From positions 89,817 through 153,816 of the forward strand of contig JAGFNQ010001182.1 of assembly GCA_024364735.1 (NCBI GenBank): a stretch of 64,000 nt of DNA. Direction: 5' to 3'. Both the position numbers and the translations under genes were made by a program. Each line of letters opens with the position of its first letter. The stretch's first letter is position 1. This DNA comes from Boesenbergia rotunda. Taxonomy: Eukaryota; Streptophyta; Magnoliopsida; Zingiberales; Zingiberaceae. Of this stretch, positions 55,976 through 64,000 are shown piece by piece. The notes under the pieces are model-generated. The model saw nothing but the letters and a program-made list of their open reading frames with translations, searched no databases and was not told where the DNA came from.

Positions 55976-56879
55976 TGCTGGAAGGACAGCTAGAGGGGAG
56001 GGGTGGATAGCCGGTAGGATGGCAAATCAAAACTTAATCTTTTGTTTTTGAACTCAACAAAGGTAACAGATAAGTTAAACAAATAGATTTTTACTTGGTT
56101 GTAATCATGGTGATTGATAATCCAAGGTAGTTGAAAGTTCTACTAAAATACTCCTTTATTCTAGGTGAAGAAACTTCTTACAATCTTTGAAAAGCTCTTA
56201 AAAGACTAGGAAATTGAATATCAGTTGTTGTCTTTTGATCCTAGCTCTAGGGGTTATTAATAGCCTAATGGTCAAAGTGATCATTTGTTGATGTGGTAGG
56301 TACGACACCTTAGATGTGATCCAGGGTGCCTTCAATGAATAAATTTTATCCATGACAGCAACGGTAGCCTAATGGCTACCATTCACTTAGGGCGCCCTGG
56401 ATTAGACCGAGGGCGCCTTAGTTCCAATCTTGAGCACCCTCGTGCCTTTCATCGACTGTTTTAATCTTCACACCTGAGGTCTCCTCAAATAGACTTGAGG
56501 CACCTTGGGTCTTCAAGGTCAGCTTTTCGGTTGACCTTTTTCACTTCTGTTTGTTTGGGTGATGCTCCAACCATCCAGAGTTTAGCTCACTCAAACCCAA
56601 CTCTAGCTTTCTCCTCGAACGACCTTCCTCCTAGGTTTATCGTCCCTCGAACATTGCATATACCTTTCTCGTCTACTAGTGTACTCTTCCACAGTCTTCT
56701 CGTCCCTCAGATGCATCGAGCCCATTGACATCCTTTCCCGTGTCATCCTTCTCACTCAATACATCTTCAGCTCAACTTCCTATGCTCCTAAGATTCTGCA
56801 CACTTAGACACAAGGATAAAACTACACAGGACCTAACTTGACTCGGTTGATCATTTCAAAACCAATTTGAGTACTAACA
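55976..56879 (-). repeat. SIRE-like LTR, minus strand (904 bp)
   Basis: Minus-strand start TGTTAGTACTC (56879) and end ATCCACCCCTCCCCTCTAGCTG...CCAGCA (55976), the C-run signature of SIRE-like LTRs. Contains AGGGCGCCCTGG and GAGGGCGCC words (about 56390-56415), the same motif as SIRE-C. The purine tract expected beyond 56880 is present but degenerate. It is either a solo LTR or the 3' LTR of a lost element. Confidence 0.65.
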
Positions 56880-57751
56880 ATCTCTCTATTTTTGATGTGC
56901 ATCAACCCGAGTGATTGGGATGTTAACCTGAGGTAGACACGTGGCTCGAGGAGGCTCTGTTGTGTGGCTACTAGGGTAGGGGAGAAGTGCCTGAGACTAA
57001 CTCAGAAGAAGAGTGTCTGAGACTAACTCGGGACAAGAGTGCCCAAGCCTAACTCGGAAGAGAAGTTCTCAAGACCAACTCTAGACAAGAGTACCCAAGA
57101 CCAACTCGGGAAAGTGGAGTTCGAGCCCAACTTGGGAGAGAAGTTCCCAAGACCAATTTGTGACAAGAGTGCCTGAGACCAGTGGAGCCCGAGTCCAACT
57201 CGGGGAGGAGTCCCCAAGGGCAACCCGAGAGAGAGAGAGAGAGAGCGAGTATATGTGAGAAGTTTACCATTAGTGACGATAGTGATAAACTTGATATACG
57301 CGGGGATGGTTACAAGTGCCCCCTCACTGAGTGTAAAGGCTGATATAATGCACGATAATAATGATAGATTTAATAAGCACAATGGCAGTTACCAGTATCC
57401 CTCCGATGTGTGACAGTTGGTAGGTGATCATAATCCGTGCGACATGGAAACAGGGGAGGCGTTTACAATAATGGGAGAGTGCTCGAAGGAAAAGGATAGC
57501 GATTATATAAGGTGCTTAAGCACCTAGGTAAGGGGGCGAACTTTCTAAACTCTCAATAATTTCTTCTCCTGGCTCCTCTCTTATTTTCTGAAGTGTTTCT
57601 GACTTGAGCGTCGGAGAGGGCTTCACTGGAACTCTTTTTGGTGCATCCCTTTAACGCTCGTATTGAGCTTATAGGTGAAGGCATCCCCTTGTCGTCACTC
57701 AAAGTTATACTACAGTGACCTGTCGTCCATGTCGTTCACTTCCGGAATAAA
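56880..57751 (+). repeat. Probable LTR of a Gypsy (Tat/Athila-type) element
   Basis: Lies directly before a Gypsy primer site. A start near TGTTAACCTGAGG (56921) is likely. Includes a ~60-bp-period tandem array of AAGAGTGCC(T/C)GAGAC(T/C)AACTCGG-like units (about 56985-57225) and a (GA)n run (57228-57246). No partner LTR in the window. Confidence 0.55.
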
Positions 57752-57771
57752 TTTGGAGTCATCTGTGAGAA
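57752..57771 (+). other. Degenerate Gypsy primer-binding site
   Basis: TTTGGAGTCATCTGTGAGAA resembles the common plant Gypsy site TTTGGCGCCGTCTGTGGGAA with a few changes; it marks the LTR end. Confidence 0.65.
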
Positions 57772-58150
57772 GCTTGTCTAAATACCACAAGGAGCACTGT
57801 GATGGCAAAACCGAAGGGGCAGTCGATCACTCTAACATGAGAAGAACTAGATCGTCGTTCGAGGGGCTCTAGAGCAGTATCAAATCAAACAAGCTGCCTC
57901 TCAAAGAGCATTCCCGCCACGGGCAGATGCCCAACGAGCATCAGCCTCATATGTTCATAATCAGAGATCCACATCGCCTCCAGGTGTTCCTTTGAATGTG
58001 GCTCTAGGACATCGACAGGACTCCATTGGAGACCTAGAGAAAGTGTAGACGGTCGGATCTAGTACTCTGCACAAAGAAGAAGGACAAGAAAAAAGTGAAC
58101 TTGTAAAGGTTCTCTCAAAGTACGCATTCTCGCCATTTGTCCGAGCCATT

Positions 58151-58640
58151 GTGGATGATCCCATGCCCAAGCAATTCCGAGGTCCTGAAGTTGCTGATTA
58201 TGATGGAAAAACACATCCTGAGGATCATGTTTGCAAGTTTGAGAACGTGGCTCTCTTGCACCAATATACAGATGGTGTAAAGTGTCAGGTGTTTTTGAAC
58301 ATGTTGTCGGGAGCGGCGCAACAATGGTTTCAAAGGTTGCCACAAGATTCCATAAACTTCATTCTGGAGTTTAAAACTGTCTTCTTGCACCACTTCGCCA
58401 ACAGTTAACGATATTAGAAGATGACACTTAACCTCTTTGCCCTAAAGCAGAAGGGCAAGGAGCTGCTGAAGGACTACATCCAGCGGTTCAATCGGGTAGC
58501 ACAGGATGTATCAAATGTCACTTTGGAAATTTTCGTCAGCAGCTTTACGCAAGGGCTTGCTAAAAGAAACTTCATCTAGTCCCTCGTAAAGAGCCACCGA
58601 CCCGTTTTGATGATCTATTGGGGCGATCGGTCAAACACGT
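58151..58640 (+). pseudogene. Gypsy gag (Retrotrans_gag), decayed
   Basis: MPKQFRGPEVADYDGKTHPE then FLNMLSGAAQQWFQRLP (open 58151-58408), TAA, and after a shift LNLFALKQKGKELLKDYIQR and FTQGLAKRNFI. This is the plant Gypsy Gag pattern (W-F..L, then E/K-L..Y..RF). Stops and a frameshift make it non-functional. Sequence before 58151 (57772-58150) is leader. Confidence 0.8.
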
Positions 58641-58977
58641 TAATGTGGAGGAAGTGCAGTATGCCCACCGAAAGGATTCGGCAGGCACACCTATTCAAAT
58701 CTCAATATAATTAGAGAGAAAGGAGCCACCTATTCAAATCTCAATACACCTATTCGGCAGGCACACCTAGTCATATAATGTCATTTTGGGGAGACCAGCC
58801 CTCAACTTATTCCAAGTTGTAGTCTTGATCTATCACCAAAAGATCAAGTTCTCAGTTGAGGATTGAGTTGCAGAGGTTAGGGGGAATCAGTTAGTATCTC
58901 GTTGATGCTATAGCGCGGAAGTCAGAATAGAATCCCGCAAGAGCCTAAAGACTCATGAGACCTTACAGATTGACTTA

Positions 58978-60028
58978 ATGGATCACCGAGCGAAGGAAGA
59001 GACCAAGGAGGAACGTCGAGCAGTTGAGAACAAAGAAATCCAAATTCATCCTCATCAGGCGGGAGGAGTCACAAGAATCGTTGCAGTCTTGAGCCCCGAA
59101 CTTAGAGACATGCTAAGTAATTACTTGGTTAGTAATTATGATATTTTTGCATGGGCCACGGACGAGATTATAGGAGTTCCTCCAGTCCTCGCCATGCACT
59201 GACTGCATATCACTCCAGGAGCCTGACCAGTAAAACAAAGGCGAAGGCACTTTGCCCCAGAACAAGACCAAATAATTAGGAAGAGATAGCAAAGTTGCTG
59301 AAACCTGGACACATTCGGGAAGTACAATTCCCAACATGGCTGGCAAACATTGTATTGGTCCTCAAACATGGGGGAAAATGGCAGGTTTGTATTGACTTCC
59401 GAAATTTAAATAAAGTATGTCGGGCAGTTGAGCACGAAGAAGTCCAAATTCATCCTCATTAAGCGAGAGGTGTTACAAGAATCGTTGCGTACCTGAGCCC
59501 CAAACTTAGAGACAGGCTGATCAATTACTTGGTCAATCATTATGATGTTTTTGCATGGGCCACGAACAAGATTAAAGGAGTTCCTCTCGCCCTCGCCACG
59601 CACTGACTGCATATCACTGCAGGAGCCTGACCAGTAAAACAAAGGCAAAGTCACTTTATCTCAGAACAAGACCAAATAATTAGGGAAGAAGTAGCAAAGT
59701 TGCTGAAAGCTTGACACATTCGAGAAGTACAATTCCTGACCTGGCTGGTAAACGTTGTACTGGTCCCCAAACACGGAAAAAATGGTGGGTTTGTGTTGAC
59801 TTCCAAAATTTAAATAAAGTATGCTCTAAACACTGCTAACTCTTGCCTCGTATTAATCAGTTGGTTGATTCAACCTCTGATTATGAATTCATTTCCATGC
59901 TAGATGCATACCAAGAATATCATCAAGTTCCTCTGGCCCAAGAAGATCAGGAGAAAGTAAGTTTTTGTCACTGCCGATGGCACCTATTGTTAAAATGTTA
60001 TGTCATTCAGATTAAGGAACGTTGGAGC
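58978..60028 (+). pseudogene. Gypsy reverse transcriptase N-terminal part, internally duplicated and truncated
   Basis: RT approach region ELRDMLSNYLVSNYDIFAWA, then (other frames) PVKQRRRHFAPEQDQII and NGRFVLTS; later INQLVDSTSDYEFISMLDAYQEYHQVPLAQEDQEKVSF, where Asp of motif A is visible. About 400 bp occur twice in tandem (59021-59420 and 59425-59822). At 60028, right after the codons for LKNVGA, the SIRE-C LTR begins; the catalytic YxDD part lies beyond SIRE-C, outside the window. The protease region between gag and RT (58641-58977) is not recognisable. Confidence 0.8.
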
Positions 60029-60437
60029 TGTTGGATCGATAGAGTCGATAGAGGGGGGGTGAATATCGACAAAACTTTTCGAATTTATAGAGAGAGTAAT
60101 TTGCACAGCGGAAATAAATAACACACGCGAACACAGTATTTTTTACTTGGTTCGGAGCCTAGGTCGACTCCTACTCTAAGGCCCACGATCGTTGATCGTT
60201 TACTTTGGGCAATTCTATATGAACGCAAAATCAGTTTACAGAAAGAGATTTACAAGTATAGCACTATAAACTTTTAAATGAAATTTCTTCTGTTACCGAC
60301 GTCCGGTTGTAGGTTGACTTTCCGGAGCAGCAGGACGTCGTCGATCGAGTTGGGCAGTTTCTGGAATAAGGCGTGAGCACAGAAGAGTATGGAAGCTTTG
60401 GTATGAAGTTGATGTAAAGCTTGGGGTCGAGGGGTGC

Positions 60438-60445
60438 TATTTATA
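60438..60445 (-). promoter_or_regulatory. TATA box of the SIRE-C LTR
   Basis: Minus-strand TATAAATA in GTGCTATAAATAGCAC, itself a palindrome, just downstream of the GGCGCC cluster. Confidence 0.65.
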
Positions 60446-60447
60446 GC

Positions 60448-60795
60448 ACCTAGGGCGCCCTGGACGTCGGGGGCACCCTGCCACGCGTCAGGCGATCCGC
60501 AGATTGCTCGGTCAACTTCTATCCCGCTTGAACAGGGATTAAGTTTGACCACGGGGGCGCCTTGGTCGTAGAGGGCGCCTTGGCTGACTTCTTCCGCGCA
60601 GAAATCTCGGCTGTGGATAAGGCTGGAGCTTCGCAGTCTTGGGCTGGAGGCGCCTTGGCTGCTGAGGGCGCCTTCGCTGACGAGGGCGCCTTCGCTGCTG
60701 AGGGCGCCTTGCCCAGTAAGCAGCTGAAGCCCTTTTTGCTTCGCTTGGTTTTGGTTCACCTTCAGGGCGCCCTGGACACTCAGGGCGCCTTACTC
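60448..60795 (-). promoter_or_regulatory. GGGCGCC palindrome cluster in SIRE-C U3
   Basis: About ten GGGCGCC or GGCGCC words, several within AGGGCGCCCTGG (perfect 10-bp palindrome AGGGCGCCCT). Same position relative to the TATA box as the GTCGAC cluster of SIRE-A. Regulatory role inferred. Confidence 0.65.
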
Positions 60796-61074
60796 AGCTG
60801 CTGCCTCACTCCTTTGAAGCTCTCTGAGTTGCAGACACACGTTCCTTCGGTCCTGCATCCAGGGTTAGTCCAAAACATAATAACACAATTAATTATTTAT
60901 TTTATACAGCCTTAGCTGTCTTGGTTCTGACTTTGGTCTCCAAAATGGAGTCCTAGGTCGAACCGACGCCTACTGTTCCCTCGACGGGGAATGCGTCCTC
61001 ACCTACTCCTCTCGGGAGAATTTACCTGATGCCAACCACTCCCTTGGTTGGACTTTTGCCTGACGGTCCTTTGT

Positions 61075-61290
61075 CAGGGCTTGGATGCCGAGCTGTCCTT
61101 CGCCCGGTGCCTAGCAGTCCTTCGCTAGGTCTTTTGACTCTGGCATTCCTTCGCTAGTGCCTAGCAATCCTTTGCTAGGGCTTTTTGCCCTGGCATTCCT
61201 TCACCAGTGCCTAGCAGTCCTTTGCTAGGGCTTTTTGCCCTGGCATTCCTTCGCCAGTGCCTAGCAGTCCTTCGCTAGGCTTTCACTGCA
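61075..61290 (-). repeat. Hairpin-repeat array in SIRE-C U3
   Basis: Five or six units of TGCCTAGCAGTCCTTCGCTAGG and CTGGCATTCCTTCGCCAG, each with self-complementary arms (CCTAGC/GCTAGG, CTGGC/GCCAG). Comparable to 26960-27295 in SIRE-B. Confidence 0.72.
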
Positions 61291-61389
61291 CACTAGATTA
61301 ACTTGTTAGAAAACAAGAAGGACTTAACTTTTAACCTATGTTGCCATTATCAAAACACAGGTTTGACTTGGGTGCATTCTGCACCAACA

Positions 61390-61406
61390 ATCTCCCCCTT
61401 TTTGAT
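61390..61406 (-). other. Polypurine tract of SIRE-C
   Basis: Minus strand ATCAAAAAGGGGGAGAT next to the LTR start, identical in core to SIRE-A and SIRE-B. Confidence 0.88.
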
Positions 61407-62777
61407 TTATGGCAGCCCTAGTTCAAAAAGTTAAGTTTAAGCAAGACATGAAAAAGTTTTAACTTTTGTTCCCTCCCCCTGGAAGGAATCTCCCCCTATG
61501 TTTTTCAAAAATTCGTGGGGTTTTAAAAACTTTACTTGTGCTTAAGTTTTAGGTACTTAGAAGTAACTTAAAAATACATAGTAGAGTTTTTAAAGCATAA
61601 TTTGAGTTTAAAGTCTTAAGTTTTACAGTACTCAAAATGTTAGCTTAAATACTCGGTAGGATATAACAAGCTTAAGTACTTAGTAGGTTTTGAAACACTT
61701 TAGTACTTAACAATTTTGAAAAACTTTAGCTTTAGAGTAAAAATAATTTTGACAAGCTTAAGTAGAAACCTTTTGAAAGGCTAGAGTACTTTGTAAAATT
61801 TGAAGGCTTGAAAAAATTTTGAAGCTAGAGTACTTTGAAAAATTTTGAAAGCTTTAAGTAAAGAATTTTGAGGCTAGAGTACTTAGCAAAATTTTGAAAG
61901 CTTTAAGTAAAGAATTTTGAAGCTAGAGTACTTAGCAAAATTTTGAAAGCTTTAAGTAAAGAATTTTGAAACTTTTTGAATAAAGGAAAAATTTAGAAAA
62001 AAATAATTTTTCTCTTTCCTATCTCTATCTCCCCCTTTGCCATATATCAAAACAGATAAATATAGCATGAATTAAAATAAATAATAATTTACTGTACTGA
62101 ACCAGTTTGATTTACACTAAATCAATCAATTTTTGTCTGTAGGGACCTGTCTAACCCAATTAGCTACTTACTAACTGTTATATACAGTAGTTTTTGCTAG
62201 GGTTAGTCAAGTTAAGTGTTTCTGTTCAAGTTAGATTTTCTAAGCTTGACACTTAACTTGATTGCTGTATAAGTTGTATTTAGTGCCCCAATTACTGCAG
62301 ATGCACTGACTTAAAGCATCTTGAATTAAGGCAAAGACCTAAGCATCTCAACCCTTTCTAGGTTATCAATCATAAGTACCCTAAGGTGCTTGTGAGATGC
62401 TGGCTTCTAAGTCTATAGGTGCATGCAGTTCTAGGGTTAGGGCCTAACCTAAGTCCATTTTCGAAAAATCCCTAGTTTTGAAAGGGGGTAGTTTTTAAAT
62501 AAAACTAAGTCGAAAGTGAAAAAAAATTGATTTTAAAATTAAGTAAAGCAATTTTCAAATTCTACTTTTAGAAACAATTTAAAAAAAAGGTAGAGCAAAA
62601 AAATTGAGTTTCTCTATTCTACAAAGTACAATCCTAACTAATTGACAAGAAACTAATAATCATAAACTAGTCATCATAAAATAAAAGCAGGTACTCTAGT
62701 TTCAACATAGTCAACAGTCAAGCACAAGTCAACCCTACTGAGTAGGGGTAGTCAAATAGGTACAATGCTAAGTGAAT
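61407..62777 (-). other. SIRE-C 3' untranslated region
   Basis: AT-rich, non-coding. Includes a ~50-bp tandem repeat (GAAGCTAGAGTACTT.G.AAAATTTTGAAAGCTTTAAGTAAAGAATTTT, about three copies, 61815-61975). Purine-rich stretches matching GGGGGAGATT occur at about 61478-61497 and 62030-62036 (read on the minus strand). Confidence 0.6.
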
Positions 62778-63938
62778 CTAAGATGAAGGACCGGGGTGAT
62801 CAGATGGACCCGGCTGCCACGCATCGAATCGTGCCATCATCTGTAAGAATCGTGCATCAGCTACTTCTCTATCAGCTCGGCGAGCGTCCATCTGCTCTAT
62901 GTGAGAGGCCTCGACCTCCTCTCGGAGACTCTGTATCTGTGTCTCCATACGGGTCACTCTCTCGTAGAGTGTCGGTGGAGGGGGCTCGTCTATATGGGCT
63001 CGGGCTTCTACTGCTACATCTGCGACGTCGTACTCGACTTCCTCGTCCGAATCGATCTGGGGAGCTGCTCTCCGACGTCTCCAGGACAGGACCCCGGTAC
63101 CGGACACCTCTATACCTGCTAGGGCGAAGTTTCTATAGCCTATTTCATCGTAGTCGGTTAGATCGGCCATTTCTCCCTCGGTAATGTTCCTACCATGGTA
63201 ATGTAATAGGGATGTGACAATGTGGCAGTAGGGTGTGCGTACCCGCCCTTGCGTGGTCACACTGGATGCGTGTAGGATAGTGTGAAACATATGAAGCCCT
63301 ATATCAATATCTAGCTGGTGAATCAGGGCGTACAGGAGAAAGGTATGGAATGGTCGCATAGTGGTGACGTCCCTGGTGGATAATGGCAGAATACATCGGA
63401 CTAAGACCCTATATAGGGCGTAGTCCTGAACCTCTAAGTCGACTGACTGGAATCGTCTGGCCACTGGTTGCCTAAAGAAGTATGAGTGTAATGTATCTAA
63501 GGTGATGTGAGAATAGGGAGCATCAAAGGGAGGCTCCCTAGGAGGATAACAACAGAAGATGGACTGCGAGGGTCGTAGTCCTAAAAATCGGTTCAGTAAT
63601 GTTGGTGTGACGGTTAAGGGAATACCTTGAACCATGGTGGAGAACATGAGATTATCCTATCTAATGATATTATTGTAGAATTCTGCACATAAGGAAGTAT
63701 TGATTGGGTGAGTGCAGAATACGAGATTGTCTAGTTGGTAGTGGTTTATAACGTTCATAGCTAGGGGACAGGATTGGGTGAAGAATAGCCTATTCAAGTA
63801 GCTCGTTTTGATAGGTTTATAGGTGGTACGAGCGAACTTGTTACACAATTCTAAATTGGGAAACCTAGGATCAGGACTAGGTTGAGTACCGGGTTCTGCC
63901 TGATTAGGTCGACGTCTTCTAAGAGAGGGAATGTATAC
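62778..63938 (-). pseudogene. SIRE-C accessory ORF (aORF), exon 2, one in-frame stop
   Basis: Minus strand, open from 63938 to the stop at 62778 except TAG at 63657-63659. Same order as the other two: Arg/Pro-rich start (SLRRRRPNQAEPG), helical domain (LNRLFFTQSCPLAMNVINHY, HSYFFRQPVARRF, LVRCILPLSTRD, QLDIDIGLHMFHTILHA, TPYCHIVTSLLHYHG), acidic linker (DSDEEVEYDV), coiled coil (LYERVTRMETQIQSLREEVE) and a Pro/Ser tail (QPGPSDHPGPSS). A mini-exon and intron like those of A and B are expected on the minus strand above 63938, but I could not place them with the right phase in the ~60 bp left. Function unknown. Confidence 0.72.
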
Positions 63939-64000
63939 TTAAAGAGAGTGTGCATTTAATGAAAATTGAAAAGAAATTAACAAAAACAATAAATTATACC

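Larger units (their letters stand above)
60029..61389 (-). repeat. SIRE-C 3' LTR (1361 bp), minus strand
   Basis: Minus-strand start TGTTGGTGCAGAATGC (61389), end ATTCACCCCCCCTCTATCG...GATCCAACA (60029). Holds a hairpin-repeat array (61075-61290), an AGGGCGCCCT/GAGGGCGCC cluster (60450-60795) and TATAAATAGC (60437-60445 region) directly after the cluster in transcription sense. That is the same order as in the SIRE-A LTR. Predicted frames at 60274-60915 on both strands are translations of the repeats. Confidence 0.88.

Noticed and set aside
60274..60915. 161-aa minus and 117-aa plus ORFs rich in QGAL/EGAL repeats
   Set aside because: They translate the GGGCGCC array of the SIRE-C LTR.

Overview
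The window looks like a piece of a large, transposon-packed flowering-plant nuclear genome. The only convincing host gene is a two-exon germin-like protein gene (43804-44625, +). Almost everything else is LTR retrotransposon or DNA transposon sequence, much of it nested. The class of elements suggests a big-genome angiosperm, plausibly a monocot; I cannot name the species from the sequence.

Layout. 1-1456: decayed 3' half of an RTE-type LINE. 1460-5725: a Ty1/Copia element (Copia-1, Tnt1/Tork-like gag and protease-integrase), cut off inside its integrase at 5726. 5726-21467: a SIRE/Maximus-type Copia element (SIRE-A) with two LTRs, gag, pol, an internal promoter-like block and a spliced accessory ORF (aORF) between pol and the 3' LTR. 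A 797-bp N gap (12900-13696) splits it, and the 4.36 kb on its left (8542-12899) is essentially the same sequence as the 4.36 kb on its right (13697-18055). SIRE-A is therefore probably about 10.6 kb of unique sequence plus an unmerged contig overlap. 21468-31246: the pol-aORF-3' LTR part of a second, different family (SIRE-B), its LTR split by a 2.3 kb solo LTR (27994-30299, target duplication ATATG). 31247-31988: 3' end of a Gypsy-type LTR. 31989-42905: a Mutator/FAR1-like element with long terminal inverted repeats. Its transposase gene (minus strand) is broken by a CACTA element that carries a multi-exon Transposase_24/Ulp1-protease gene, which is itself split by a Gypsy-type solo LTR (35901-38211). 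43000-44640: the germin-like gene with a decayed duplicate of its own 5' end just upstream. 45180-45752: a MITE with about 125-bp inverted repeats. 46441-49361 and 50353-54685: two related very long LTRs, the second a clean 4.3 kb solo LTR with target duplication AAAGG. 55097-60028: Copia LTR remnants and a decayed Gypsy element (LTR, PBS, gag, reverse transcriptase). 60029-64000: 3' LTR, polypurine tract and aORF of a third SIRE-like family (SIRE-C, minus strand), inserted into the Gypsy reverse transcriptase.

Most interesting pattern. Three divergent SIRE-type families in this one window each carry a homologous aORF between pol and the 3' LTR. Two of the three show the same architecture: an 11-nt first coding exon (ATG plus 8 nt), a GT-AG intron in phase 2, and one long second exon. 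Each family also has its own short GC-containing palindrome in clusters: CCAGTCGACTGG in SIRE-A, GATCGGTC...GACCGATC in SIRE-B, AGGGCGCCCT in SIRE-C. The clusters lie in the LTR and, where visible (A and B), again just upstream of the aORF. In SIRE-A both clusters end a few bases before a TATA box. My inference is that the aORF has its own promoter sharing cis-elements with the LTR, that it is expressed from a spliced mRNA, and that the palindromes are sites for a family-specific DNA-binding factor, possibly the aORF product. This is untested.
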